A stretch of 64,000 nt of DNA from Bagarius yarrelli (GCA_005784505.1 VCAZ01000037.1:658001-722000); one strand, 5' to 3'. Positions 24,379 to 52,350 are shown, counted from the first letter of the stretch. Numbers and translations: made by a program. The notes: generated from the sequence alone by a model not told the origin.

Positions 24379-27300
24379 ATGATGGCATCTCTCGGCTGGA
24401 TCACGGCCTCTCGGGTGCTTTTTCTTTGCCTTGTGCTACCTCAAGTATCCTGGACAGCCACTTACAAAGAAGGCGATCCTGTCATGCTCTACGTGAACAA
24501 AGTGGGGCCTTATCATAACCCCCAGGAAACCTATCATTATTACACCCTGCCTGTCTGCAGACCCAAAGAGGTGATGGTGCATCTTAAGCTTTGCCATCAC
24601 TGCATTGTTGTCGTTATAGTGATTTAATGGTTTTTTCATTGCACAGGTGCGCCATAAAGCCTTAAGCCTGGGAGAGGTTTTGGATGGTGACAGGATGGCC
24701 GAGTCTTTGTACAGCATTCGCTTCAGGGAAAACACGGAGAGACAGACACTGTGTCAGCTCACACTGTCAGAGAAAGAGGCAATGTTTACATAAGACATTT
24801 ATGTGTACTTTCGTGCTAGCAATTATTCCTCATTACGTACAGTCGTCTTTACAGTTCCAGTGTTTCTGCTTCTACTTCAGTCATTTGTGTTGATTTAGGA
24901 AACATGCTGAAATGTTAAGCTCTGCAATATTATTCGTGAAGCTCTAAATATTTGACAGGTGACAAAATGCTAATCTCCTAAAAGGCGATTGTGTTGCTGG
25001 TCTAGGTGGATCAGTTAAGAGAAGCAATCGAAGAACTCTATTACTTTGAATTTGTACTGGATGATATTCCAATTTGGGGCTTTGTGGGATATATGGAGGA
25101 AAGTGGATTTCTGCCTCACAGTCACAAGGTCAGATAAACGTCACAATACAATATATCACGATATGATACAGAGCATGATGCATGAATCACAATATATTGT
25201 AATACGGTACATAGCTAACTCTATTTGCTATTTTTACACAGCCTTAAGGTAATGTTTTTGTGCTAGGTGACATTTAATTTATTTATTTATTTATTCATTA
25301 TTGTGCAGTTGTAGGTATCAGGGGAATAAAATACTCTGGAATGTCCTGTTTTATAACTAGTAATAACTAGTTTTGTTCCATTCTATACTATTTTGCATAT
25401 TTTGAAAAAAGGCTAAGACTGATTTTTTTTCCCCAGGTCGGATTGTGGACCCACTTGGACTTTAATATTGAGTACAATGGCAACTCTGTAATCTTTGCAA
25501 ACGTATCTGTGAAAGATGTGAAGCCGGTGCCTTTAGATGAGGGAGTAGGTGACAGGGCAAATGTTAATAGTGGAGGTCTCTCAGTGACCCACACCTACAG
25601 CGTTCACTGGTTTGAGAGCTCACTGCCCCACGCACGCAGATCAGAGCCGTCTCAGAGACTACTCCTTCTTCCCAAAGACTCTGGAGATCCACTGGCTGTC
25701 CATCATCAACTCGTTGGTGCTGGTGGTGCTGCTTCTAGGCTTCGTTATCATCATCCTAATGAGGGTGTTAAAGAATGACTTTGCCAGGTGAGAATCATGT
25801 CACAAATATGTATTCCTGAATTGTGACTGTGTTTGAAAGTTTATACATTATTAATTGTATTTATAAGTAATTAATGACACATAAATGAGAACAATTTTGG
25901 GTGAAGTGAGTGAACGTTTTACTGGTTTGGTGCCCAGTGATGTAGCCAGAGGAATATAAAGCATTCTAATTACATCTGCAGCTCTGTCACTGAGTCGATC
26001 CTGTTTCGCTATCCACTTGTTTACTTTTTTATAATTTCTAATCACTTTATTGCCCAACAAAACGCAGCTGGCTGATATTAGCATTCTGAACAATACTTTT
26101 ATGAACCGTCTGATAACATCATAAAAAAGCTTGTCAATAAGTGTGAACCAAATCTATTTTTAAGCACCATTCATAAAACATGTGTCTAAAAAAAGTGATT
26201 GGGAAAGTGCTGCTGACTAGAGTATCGTGAGTTTGGTTCCACTGCTGGGCCCCTGAGCAGGGCCCCTAATCCTGGATGAAGGCATCTGCCAAATGTAAAT
26301 CATTTACAATCATGTAAATGAAATGTAAATGTTTCAGATATAATGTGGAAGAAGATGGGAGCTGCGATGATCTGGATCAGGGTGATAACGGCTGGAAGAT
26401 CATTCACACTGACGTCTTTCGTTTTCCACCGTACAAAAGCTTGCTGTGTGCTGTTCTCGGAGTAGGAGCGCAGTTTCTCACCTTGGCCACTGGTAAGAAT
26501 CTGGACAAGAATCTGGAGTTGTTGTTTTTTTGTTTGTTTTTTTTAGTGTTGACACATGCACATTCACTAAGCTCAACTGTTTTAGGATATGCCCGTCCTC
26601 TCAAGTTTGTCTAACTTCAGGTGGTCCTTTCCCCTTCCACCAGCTCAAAGTATTGCTCAGAAATATCGTTCAAATATTATCTTGGACGTGTAGTGGGCGT
26701 AAACATAAAACCAGTTTATCTAATTCAGTGTGCCGGCTGAGCCTGTTTTAAAAAGCACAACATGCCAATCTGTGGTTCTTGCCAAGTCCCTCCAATGTTT
26801 TTTTTTGTTAGATGATTTCCGTTTTACTTTCAATGGTATTAAAAAGCCACCATTTTACTTGTACTTACTTTTTTTCGAATTGATTGCACCAGCCTAGAGA
26901 CCCGCACTCCCCATCGCAAGCAAAAAAAATATTCGCAGGCCTCCTGCAAAATGAAAGTATCTTACAATTAAATTACCACTAACAAATAAACTGATTTATC
27001 TACTGCAACAAGCAGGGCAACTAAAATAAAAGAAAAACAATTTACAGGTACAAGGTCGGAGGCTACAGTAACTTGATTCATGTAAAATGATTCATGTAAG
27101 CTGCGGAATGTAGGCCACATTTACACTGCATGTATCAGGTGACCCAATTCCGATTCTTTTACCTCTGATGTTGCACAGATGGGATGTGACCCACGACCGT
27201 ATAAGCAGGAAAAAGCACACGGATTTTGATATTTCCAGTCTGGTTTTATGCTTATGGAATATGAATCAAATACGTGCATTAGCATCTGCTATGTAAGCAG

Positions 27301-28941
27301 ACAGATCAGATTTTTACAAATATAGTCACAAAATCTGATTTGGTCATCAAGATCTGCAGTGTAAATGTGGCCCAAATGACTAAAGTGCATAACACAAGAT
27401 GGACCGCTTAGTGCTACGTATATTATGTGTATCATTCTGCGGAATTAAACTTAAATAAAATAAAATATATTGTTTGATGGCAGGTTATTGTACAGTGCGG
27501 GGTTTTATTTACAGAGGTAATTAAATGATTAAGTTAATGTCGGAGTTTGGAGTTGAGTAGTCCAATATCTGAGAGGGGGGAAAACTGTTTCTGAGTTCGC
27601 TGGTGCCACGGATAAGTAGCAGGGATAAGCAGTAAAAATAAAACTTCTGTTTATCTGGGGGCTTTTATGGCCAAGAACGGGCTAAACTTTGTGGGTGGGA
27701 ACAGAAAAAAAAATCTGTCCAATAATTACTGTGAGACTAATTAAATTGCTCTGAGGGGTTGCTGGAAGACTGCCAGCTTTTATTGTTTATTATTACTCAG
27801 GTGTACACCTTTGGATAAACAGATTCACAGGTTAAAAACCTATGACCTAATGTACCGGTCTGCTCTTTTCACTGTTAGGAATCATCATCATGGCTTTGCT
27901 GGGGATGTTTAATGTGCATCGCCACGGAGCTATTAATTCTGCCGCCATTGTATTGTATGCGTTGACGAGCTGTGTGTCGGGTTACTGCTCATGTAGTTTC
28001 TACACTCAGATCCATGGTCACCGCTGGGTTTGGAACATCATCCTCACCTCCACCCTCTTCTCTGGTGAGATGTTTAGTTTTCAGTAAGAGAATGACATTC
28101 ACTGAATTCCAGGTCTTGATCGTCTTGTGTTGATTGATACTGTAATGTTCCAGTACAGCAATTTTGTCACTCTTAAACACACTCTCTTCCTCTCAGCCCC
28201 ACTCTTTTTGACCTGGAGTGTAGTGAACTCTGTACACTGGTGGAGTGGTTCCACACAGGCACTTCCTGCATCTACAGTCCTCCTGTTGCTAGGAGCTTGG
28301 GTGCTTGTGGGTTTTCCCCTGACAGTCATTGGGGGTATTGTGGGTAAAAACCGGGCTGGCAGCTTCCAAGCTCCGTGTCGCACACGCAACATTCCACGTC
28401 AGATCCCACAGCAGCCCTGGTACAAACACACAGCTGTGCACATGGCCATCGGAGGATTCCTGCCTTTCAGGTAAGAGAATGTGTGTAAAATGCTCTCCAT
28501 TTGAAACAACAGTTTTAAATGTAATTTTCTCTTCTCTTATTTTACAGTGCCATCTCAGTGGAGCTCTACTACATATTTGCGACTGTGTGGGGTCGAGAGC
28601 AGTACACGCTTTATGGCATCCTTCTGTGTGTTTTTGCAATCCTGCTGTCTGTGGGAGCCTGCATCTCTATAGCTCTCACCTACTTCCTGCTTTCAGGTGA
28701 AGATTATCGCTGGTGGTGGCGAAGCATCCTGAGTACAGGCTCCACGGGCATATTTATATTCGTCTACTCACTTTTCTATTATTGCAATCGATCGAGCATG
28801 AGCGGTCTGGTACAGAGCATGGAGTTCTTTGGATATTCTTTTCTCACGGCGTTCGTGTTCTCACTCATGCTTGGGACCGTTTCTTTCTGGGCATCACTGG
28901 CATTTATCCGTTACATCTACCGCAGCCTGAAGATGGATTGA
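24379..28941 (+). CDS. tm9sf1: TM9SF1, transmembrane 9 superfamily member 1; apparent 1-bp frameshift
   Basis: Nonaspanin: a long luminal N-terminal domain then nine membrane segments, acting in endosomal/lysosomal membranes (mammalian TM9SF1 is linked to autophagy). Coding exons: 24379-24570, 24647-24778, 25006-25128, 25437-25787, 26338-26492, 27879-28064, 28197-28470, 28548-28941. It starts MMASLGWITASRVLFLCLVL, a signal peptide, after an acceptor at 24372-24373. Conserved blocks include YKEGDPVMLYVNKVGPYHNP, DQGDNGWKIIHTDVFRFPPY, FNVHRHGAINSAA and GEDYRWWWRS; the C-terminus is IRYIYRSLKMD, close to human. Exon 4 is 351 nt where phase demands 350, and the frame changes between SLPHARRSE and RDYSFFPKTLEIHW, so one extra base is present near 25650. 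With that base ignored the protein is 601 aa (human 606). Exon 2 uses a GC donor. Confidence 0.95.
25640..25660 (+). other. Frameshift site in TM9SF1 exon 4
   Basis: Upstream of here the frame reading HWFESSLPHARRSE matches the family; downstream the +1 frame reading RDYSFFPKTLEIHWLSIINS does. Dropping one C from GAGCCGTCTC gives SERLRDYSFF, a smooth join. It may be a true mutation, a polymorphism or an assembly error. Confidence 0.75.
26205..26320 (+). mobile_element. SINE fragment
   Basis: GGTTCCACTGCTGGGCCCCT, then a GCCAAATGTAAAT end, matches the body and tail of the SINE family seen elsewhere here. It lies in TM9SF1 intron 4, just before an exon. Confidence 0.6.
27113..27372. mobile_element. 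MITE-like element with terminal inverted repeats
   Basis: The ends GGCCACATTTACACTGCA and TGCAGTGTAAATGTGGCC are perfect 18-bp inverse complements and enclose 260 bp with no coding capacity. No clear target-site duplication is seen, so the superfamily is not assigned. It lies in TM9SF1 intron 5. A diverged partial relative is at 41265-41400. Confidence 0.7.
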
Positions 28942-29710
28942 AGAATGGAGATTGCCATGGAGATTGTCTGTTTTTCGGCTGCTGGACACTTCATTCTCGT
29001 CTCTTTAAAATGTTTGTTACATTTTAAAAAGAAAGAAAAATGCACAAGTAAATTATATCAACAGCAAATATTTTACTTCATATTATTTTTATTCATATGA
29101 CCTCGAAAGCAGAGTGGAAAACGAGCGCATGTTTGTTTGTTTTTTGTTTTTTTTTATCACAGCAGATGTTTACTTAAATCAAATCAGACTTGTTTGGACT
29201 CAATATTTGGTTCAGTTTAACAGTAGAAATATTATGGGTTTAGAATCAGAAAATGCTTTAATGTCTAATTTATGAGAAATGTGTCACAGATTGGGGATGT
29301 ATGTATGTACATTCATTAAAGATGTGTAAATACAGTAAATATACATTTGGAAAAGGGCCTGTGTTTTTGGAATATTGGCAAAGGTTAACTACGTTTAATT
29401 TAAGCTGGTTGGCACTAAAGGAGGCATCGAATATGAAGTAGTTTTTTTGTAACAAGATATTTCTGGAAACAATTAGACCAACAAGTAGCCATTCTAAAAC
29501 CCAAATATAATTAAACATACAACACACAGGGGCCGTCTGTTCATTTAGCCAACATGTACTTGTGTGAGAAACAGGACGAATTCCAATTCAGCTTTCATCA
29601 GATGTAAATGTGGGACACGTGAGGAATATGTTCTACTCTAGTCACCATTTACTGTGATCCTATTTCAGGTGTACATATACAATCTTTTCAATAAAGCAAC
29701 TTTTTATCTA
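28942..29710 (+). other. TM9SF1 3' UTR with poly(A) signal
   Basis: Follows the TM9SF1 stop. AATAAA at 29690-29695 is a plausible end signal. Confidence 0.5.
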
Positions 29711-30143
29711 CAGAAATGGATCTCTGTGTAGACTTTTATGTCTTGATAGCTATTAAGGACCACTGTTCAGCATTAAACGTTCAGGTGTTATTACATAGGA
29801 ATGATGGTGCCTTGGAATTAATTGAAACATCTTGCTATGTCAATATTTAGTAAGTATGTAGCGAAATTTATAACATTAAGATGTTAAATTGTGTTAGCAA
29901 ACTCAAATGACATGTACATACATGTTTTAGTTTCATGATCAATAGTTTAATTGGCAGACATTAAGTGGTAAATCAAGATGTCTGACAACCTGTGCAAAAG
30001 CAGTTCATTGGGCCAAGATGAGAGTTAAATGATCTCCAGACAAGATTTAATGAGGAAAATTAAACTGCTATTTATTGCCAGTTGTTTTGCAGTAAATTAA
30101 ACAGTTTATATGAGTATAATGTATCTTAAAATGAACAAGTTAA

Positions 30144-30178
<35 letters not shown>

Positions 30179-30227
30179 AAAATGGTGTGAACGTTGAGAC
30201 CATTTTCAGGGACACCGGATAAAACCA
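29711..30227. other. Intergenic spacer with poly(A) tract
   Basis: AT-rich, with a run of about 29 A at 30146-30174. No gene is seen between the TM9SF1 and NANOG ends, which converge here. Confidence 0.5.
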
Positions 30228-30233
30228 TTTATT
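30228..30233 (-). terminator. NANOG poly(A) signal candidate
   Basis: TTTATT on plus, AATAAA on minus, about 470 bp past the NANOG stop codon. Confidence 0.5.
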
Positions 30234-30703
30234 CCTCAACACCTCATGATTACATGCGAGTGCATTACAGAAAACTGGTTCCAATAGCACAAGAGACAGG
30301 GGCCAAAGAAAACACTGACCATTGAACAGATTAAAAGAGAAAGGGTTCCCAGTAAAACATTAAATAATCTGGAAGGTTCAGGGTTATAAAAATAGAGCTT
30401 CCATATATAAAAAGTAAAAGGACAAAAAGGATACCCGTAGCATTTACAAGTTTGTACGGGTGTTTTCAGCATATTCAAAATATGTAGCCGTTCTATAGAT
30501 CAAAAGATATTCAGTCTACAACGGGGTTTCCCATTCCAGTCGTTGAGTGAGCAGGGTCATCTGTAAATGGTTCTAGACGTTGACCATCCAGAAAAGAAAA
30601 ATTGCATCCAGCCATCCAAGAGTGCAACAGGAAACCTCTGGATTATAAAAGCAAACTATTTAATACACAACTTCATAAACCACAGGCAGCCAAGTGCAGT
30701 TGA

Positions 30704-32285
30704 TCAAGATGACCACTGTGTGGCAGTGTGCACTGTGGCCATCTGTGTAGGGCTGCTGCCTGGATCAACAGTGCCATCACTGGTACCGGTGGTGTTGCCA
30801 CCAACTGGCACATAACTGGAAGGATTGAGGAATTCATAGTGCTGCACTGCAGGAGGAAGACGCCAATTTCCCTGAGGCCTGGGTGAGACCTGGGAGGGGG
30901 ACAGAGGCCGAGAGTAGTTCATGTAACAGGAGGTAGTCTGTGGAGTGCTACTCTTGAATACTGCTTCTCTAAACTGGGGATTATAAAGGTCTTGTGGCAG
31001 TATTTGGGCATCTACCTGAAACTGAGCAAAAAAAAAAAAAAAAAAAAAAGTTAACATACAGAAGCACAGATAGGACAATTCAAAGTGTTCCATTCTGTCC
31101 AATTACAGTTAGCATCAAATGATTTTATTGTAAATTTTTATTCCAGTCTTCGAGGAGAGCGGACAGAAGGTAACACAGCACATTAAAACACCATCAGTCA
31201 CAGGTACCTGAGGATGTGTAGTATGTGCATTTGGCATCCCAGCAGTGATGTACCTCTCAGACACCCAGCTATTATCCTTCTGGTGCCTCTTTAGTTTCAT
31301 TCTGCGATTTTGAAACCAGGTTTTCACCTAAGAACGAAGACCGTCAGTTTTAGCGTTTCATTTTCCATTTTATATATATATATATATCCAATTAAAAAAA
31401 AAGTTATACCTGTTTGTAGGTGAGACCAGTGAGTCCTGCTAGTGTCTTCATCTCTGCAGGGGTGAGGTATCTCTGCACGTTGAAGCGGTCATTTAACGCG
31501 TTCATCTGTTTCTCAGAAAAAGCGGTGCGCGCTTTTGCCTTGCGCGGCTGCTGCGCTGCCACCGGCTCCGGGGACAGAGCCGCCATCCCATAGTCCCCCT
31601 CCGCAGGCATACAATTCGGACCTTCCGCAGCGGATGACCGAGAGCTGGACACAACCTCGCTGCCATCGGGACCGTCGCTGTTTGACTCGTTCGTCTGCTC
31701 TTTTCCAACCCAGTCGGAAAGATCCACATCCACCGGAGCTGTGCTGCCTTCACGACTGCTACCAGAACTCCAAGAATCTGGTGAAAAGAGCAGTTATAAA
31801 CCACCAAATTACTTTAGGAACACTTGCTGCCCCTGACTGGACTAGTTATTTATGTTGCTATTGGAAGCAGTAATTAAAATGAACTTTTAGTAACCTGGTG
31901 TGTGAGCCTCGGAGTCGCTGGGTGTGTCACTGCCTGCGCGCTCTTGCTCCTTACTCGTCTGTTCAAATACAGCCTGATTGTTGGAGAGGAAAAGACGCCC
32001 GTTTTGCGTGTGCGTCTTCGAGTCTGTGTAGTACATGACTGAGCCCGGATAATGGCCTTCAGAGTTCGGGTTGCTGTATCCCGGACTCCCTGGCGGAGTT
32101 TGGGAAGACGGCGGCTGAGGGGTGTAGTAACCTGCCGGCACACCTACAGAAGAGCCATACGCAGCCTCTGTCCAGCTCATGTTAGCGTGGGTTTGCTCGG
32201 GTGCTTGCGGATACATTAACCCGTACGCGTAAGCATGGTACGACGGACTGTAGCTGTAGCTCATCGGAACTTTCCAATCCGCCAT
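30704..32285 (-). CDS. nanog: NANOG homeobox transcription factor, four exons, 398 aa
   Basis: Homeodomain factor controlling pluripotency in mammals and maternal-to-zygotic genome activation in fish. Exons in transcript order: 31895-32285, 31410-31777, 31208-31327, 30704-31021, all in phase with GT-AG junctions. The N-terminus MADWKVPMSYSYSPSYHAYA is Tyr/Ser/Pro-rich. Exon 2 carries an acidic/serine stretch, then the homeodomain (about residues 210-269), split by the intron before helix 3. Exon 3 begins VKTWFQNRRMKLKRHQKD, with the invariant W, F, N and R of the recognition helix; RTAFSEKQMNALNDRF and YLTPAEMKTLAGLTGLTYKQ are typical of Nanog. The C-terminal region lacks the tandem tryptophan repeat of mammalian NANOG (only isolated W in GNWRLPP and TQWSS). 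Exon 4 has two in-frame acceptors (first base 31021 or 31015). The gene appears intact. Confidence 0.95.
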
Positions 32286-32457
32286 CGCGTCAAAAACTTA
32301 TACAGAGAAATAATAAAAGTAGTAAAAAGCTTGCACTTAAACTCTCGCCAAAAAACCCCCACCGCTACTCTTGCAGAGCCCCCATCAATCCAACCTCACA
32401 CCTGCTTTCAGTACCGCCCCTCATCATCCACCTGAGATTCTGACCGCCATGATGCGG

Positions 32458-32463
32458 TTTATA
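32458..32463 (-). promoter_or_regulatory. TATA box candidate for NANOG
   Basis: The minus strand reads GGCTTTTATAAACCGC, so TATAAA lies about 173 bp upstream of the NANOG ATG. Position and a GC-richer context fit a core promoter giving a 5' UTR of roughly 145 nt. Function is inferred. Confidence 0.45.
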
Positions 32464-32999
32464 AAAGCCAGGTGTGCGTGTGGGGTGGGTCACGTGTAAG
32501 CGGAACGTTAAGGCTCAGACCAATCAAAACGGAAGAGAAACCCGGTGACCACGCCCACATTAACATCGGAACCTGAGCACGCGGTCTATGTGGGGGTAAA
32601 AACTGTTATTGTACAGCAGAACTGATTCATAAAAAACAAACAATTCTAGATTTTAGTTAAGCTTTGCTTGCTGGACCATTTTTTAAACTTTTGCATAGGG
32701 TAAACTTTTCCTGGTCCTATTGCGTGCTGCACGTAGCTGTTTTTTATTTTAAAATAAAAATAAATAACGTTAAAATAACAATTTAATTATTTTAGAACAA
32801 AAATCAAACACAACACAGGAGTCCCACTTATTGTCTACACCTGTTAAATAACTCGTATAGAACCGACAAGACTGTGACTTATATTTCAGATCGATGTTGG
32901 AAATCAATAGTGAAATAACTAAATTAATCGTATAATGATGTTTTTATTATAGGTTGTTTTATTATCTAAGCGCTTTAAGTGTTATTCTGCAACTCAGTT

Positions 33000-33180
33000 T
33001 GGCCTGAGTGTGTTCTTTGGTTTGTTTAATAAGTCTTCATTTAGTTTTTGCTTTGTGCTGTTTTATTCTGAATAAAGGAATGAGGAAAGTTGTCTTTGGT
33101 ATCATCATGTCGGGAATGTGATGTTTGTGTGACATTATGATGTTAATCCGCTGATTAAATGTAGAATCAGGTGTGAATGG
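33000..33180. repeat. Dispersed repeat, copy 1
   Basis: Shares TTATTCTGAAT, GTCTTTGGTATCATCATG and GATGTTAAT in the same order with 35150-35335. The two copies flank the IPO4 first exons. Confidence 0.6.
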
Positions 33181-33495
33181 GTCGCTTGGACATCATTCGC
33201 ATTTCAGGGACCAAGAGAAAAAAAAATCGCCTCTTTGTTATCCATTATTTTTATTTTCTGTTTTATAATTGCAATGAAGGCGACTTGGTGTTCGATTGTT
33301 AAACTGAAAATGTGTATAAAGGGTATAGAACAAAAGCCCCTCCCTGTGGTATGAACCTGAACCGCTCCTCTGAGTTATTCTTGCTTTCTATTGTTGTCCT
33401 TATGTTCGTAATCGAGTCCGTTGTGTCTATAAATGTGCTGTAATGTTCTGCCATTCTGATGGTAAATGCGTGTACAAATCGCTCATCATCGCTGC

Positions 33496-33496
<1 letters not shown>

Positions 33497-33527
<31 letters not shown>
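33497..33527. repeat. (GT)n microsatellite
   Basis: About 15 GT units between NANOG and IPO4. Confidence 0.9.
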
Positions 33528-33529
<2 letters not shown>

Positions 33530-34023
33530 CATTAAAGCATTAAAGAGGAAAAGTCTCCTCGCGATCATGTTAATCGCTGTTTGGTTTTTGGGTTGGGTTT
33601 TTTTTTGAGGTTACATTTGTAGAAGTGTATAAATGTAATTATTTATTGTAAGGTCGAGTTCCTCCGTGTCTATAAGCGGCGCTGGTTGTTGCGCCACTGA
33701 CTGGAGTGTAAAAGCTTCTGCCCCTTTAAACAGCCCGGCTTGCCTCCCTTCCAGCCCTCGTGTTGATTGACTTCGGATCCAACTTTGCTAACGCGTCGTT
33801 TTGCGCAGTCCATCCCGCTGTTTTCTCTCCTCAGTAGGAGATCAGTTTAAAGCCCATAAACGAAGTGGTATACATTACTGATTTTCTAAACGGTCATTTT
33901 GCCCCACTATCTGTCTCTTAACTTCCGGCTGCAATTTATCGGGTAGACACACAGTTTAGGGTGATAGTCGGTGCTGTTAAGGACCGCGTTGTTTTAGACT
34001 ATAAAGTTATTATTTCAGTTAAA

Positions 34024-49614
<15,591 letters not shown>

Positions 49615-50090
49615 TCAACGCAAAAAACACTAAAGCGTTTTTGTGCCTCAGCTGATATTAACCATTTAAGTTGTCACTTCTACACACCTTCGCACTTCCA
49701 TTTGCAGTGATTTGTTTTGCAGTGTTTAAATTCATTTATTATTCTTGCATTTGAAAATTGTGCCATTTTTGTAAACTGTTATTTTGGCTGGTTTTGATTT
49801 GAGTTTTATCTTCACCCCTTACAGACTCGTGTAATTCTGTACTGCGAGCTTTTATTGGAAGGTTTAAACACAAACTGCAATGAAAAAGGCAAATCCCAAA
49901 TGTTTATCATTTTTCTGTAAAACAGTCACTCAGTATATCGGCATTAGAACTGTGATTCAAAATAATAATATCAAAAAAGATAGATATATTTATGAAAACC
50001 TTTAACTGTTAAATAGCTCCTACTACCCTCAATTTTACAAATCATGTTGAAGTTTATAACACTTTCTATAGTTTGCAGTGTGACACAAGT

Positions 50091-50096
50091 TTTATT
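50091..50096 (-). terminator. Poly(A) signal candidate for the 50.4-51.1 kb gene
   Basis: TTTATT on plus is AATAAA on minus, 274 bp past the TGA at 50370-50372. Another lies at 49851-49856. Confidence 0.4.
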
Positions 50097-50288
50097 GTCT
50101 CTGGAAAAAGCCACTGCCTTAAATTAGTGTTTACTTTGTTTCACAAACTCATGCAGTTGATGATGATTTACTGGAACCACCTTTTGGGAAATGTACGAGG
50201 ATTTTACACCTGAAACAAAAATGGAACAAAATCACTGGAGTCAGAGCATCTCTGTATTTATCCAGTGTTAAAATAGGCATCAGCAGAC

Positions 50289-50294
50289 AATAAA
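50289..50294 (+). terminator. IPO4 poly(A) signal candidate
   Basis: AATAAA about 675 bp after the IPO4 stop; a second lies at 50303-50308. Both are inside the likely 3' end of the opposing gene. Confidence 0.4.
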
Positions 50295-50369
50295 ACTCCT
50301 CGAATAAAATGACAGTACGTTACACACAGTGTTAGTGTGTTGAAATACTCATATCCAATTTGTCTGTGT

Positions 50370-51115
50370 TCATTCTAATGCAGTCTGTTCTTTTTCTTCT
50401 AACTTCTCTGTTGTGGTATGTGATTGTGTATCCAAAGCCAGAATCATTTTAACTGGCTCATCTGCAAAACAGAAATAAAAAACAATTACATTTAGCTATA
50501 AATAATATTTTTCACGAACATACTCCATCTTACTCTAAAAGCTTAATGGTCTTTAGCTCTTTGTAATCTCTGCTTACCTGCTTGAGTATGTGTCCATGGC
50601 TGAAAGGCGATACCGCTGCGGCAGTACGAGCGGTCTGTGTGTGACTCGGTGCTGTAAAGAACCTCCTGGCATTTGGTTTGTCCCGGAACTTGTGCTTTCA
50701 CTCGGATCTCCAGCACGGACACTTCCTTCTCCTTAAGTTTACCTGATCTGCTCTTCACCCGTGTGCGCTTGGTGTCCACCCACACCACCTGCTCTTTCAC
50801 TGCAGATCTACACAACAACACAATCTTATATACACTAATAAAAAACAAACAGAAAAATGACCTAACCGGAAAATCCATAAACAAGACATTTTATACTTCA
50901 TCTATTCTATTGATTGTAACTACCACCATATTAACATTATCCAGAAACGCGTATGCAAATTAGCAAGATATAGGTTTTAACTGAAGAACTCACTCATCAA
51001 TTCCCAGATCTGCAAGTGTAGTGTTGAGGAAAGGAAATGTCTGTTCAGCATCTATCACCTCGATGGGCAGAGACACACACAGAGGAATATCCTTCTCCAG
51101 TTCACTCCGGATCAT
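50370..51115 (-). CDS. Unrecognised three-exon gene, 147 aa
   Basis: Exons in transcript order are 50994-51115, 50578-50807 and 50370-50461. Junctions are GT-AG and phases agree (122, 230 and 92 nt; 147 codons plus stop). It starts MIRSELEKDIPLCVSLPIEV and ends TTTEKLEEKEQTALE. The middle is basic (RTRVKSRSGKLKEKE), followed by a cysteine-containing block around KCQEVLYSTESHTDRSYCRS. No signal peptide or membrane segment is visible. I do not recognise the family. It converges tail-to-tail with IPO4; in mammals the gene converging on IPO4 is REC8, but this protein does not look like REC8. More 5' exons may exist, since the ATG is followed directly by well-ordered coding sequence and an upstream promoter is not obvious. 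Confidence 0.6.
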
Positions 51116-51349
51116 TTTCTCAGACGGATTGAAATGTCAAGTAAGTAAGTGTCACTGGTTTCCCAGACTTCCTGAATACCACCTCTTCCCAAGAGTCAAA
51201 TTTGCTGTTTTTCCTTCAGAGCAATTTTTTTTACCACAAGACCCACACATAGAGAATTTGAGCCTTCTTTCCTTCTCCTCCTCTTGTTTTCCAGGGTGTG
51301 GAGATGTTCTTGAAGAAACTTTCCAATTTAAATGGCTGGTCTGAATGTG

Positions 51350-52350
51350 TGCAATGTTGAAGTAGCCTGTGAAGTCTACTAAGCTGTCAGACAGATAACT
51401 GGAAGCGCTATTTGTTTTGTGTGTTTGTGTGTTTGAGAGCTTTTCATTTACTCAGGGCATGTGCTTATTCCAGGACACTTGCTCGATTACAAGTTAGTGG
51501 CATGCAGGACGTGCGTTATGTACATTACATTTACATTATACATTTACACAAATTTTTACAAAAAGTGATTTCTTTTATTTAGCCAAAATGCCAGATAGTT
51601 GTTGTGTAATGGAATGCGCTAACCAACAAGAAAACCTGGTCTATGCTTCTACATGCCTCGGGCTTTGGCGAGGGCAAACAGAAAGGACTTGTCTATTAAT
51701 TAATTTTGCTTGGTGCCTCCACTTCATCTTGGCTCGCTACTGGATAGTTTTTCCATCTCCATCGTTTTCATTTGTTTTTTTATTTTTTTAAGAGCTAACT
51801 GATTTTTTCTGTGAAAAACTAAAAGCTGTGTAAAGCTGTTCATTTGCTGTTTGGGGGCTGTATTTTCCAGCCATATCCTTGATTGTTTTGGATTTGAATG
51901 GGAAATACTATTAGAACATATTTTTCATCCGATTCTAGATGTGGTCTCACTCTTAACTCTATATTAACCAGTGTCGGGCATGTTATTTAAAAAAAAAGTC
52001 ATGTTATAGTTACTAGTTACAGTTTACTGAGTTTGTAATGGAGTTATATGATTTAGGCATTGCGTTAATTTTTGTATGTTATGTTTAACTATGCCAAATA
52101 ACTTGGATGCCACAATATTAAATAGGTTAAATAAATGAAACAGACATTACAAAGAGTGAATTATTACAATAAAACACTTTTAATGTTGTGGTGTCAAGTG
52201 ATGATGTGAGGCATTTCATTAATCTCAAATTACTTGTTACACATAATATGTTTTCACATGCAGGTTTAAAATGTAGAACCTGCAAAAAATAAACAATTAA
52301 TTTAATCTAGTTTTGCTCTAAAGAAACTTTTTACATAATATTTACTTACA
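51350..52350. other. AT-rich DNA, no gene recognised
   Basis: No exon or clear repeat was identified between the unrecognised gene and the next LINE. Confidence 0.4.

Noticed and set aside
28099..28700. Minus- and alternate-frame ORFs over TM9SF1 exons
   Set aside because: Shadows of the real coding frame.
50370..51115. Assignment of the gene beside IPO4 to REC8
   Set aside because: The position fits mammalian gene order, but the 147-aa sequence shows no kleisin features I can recognise.
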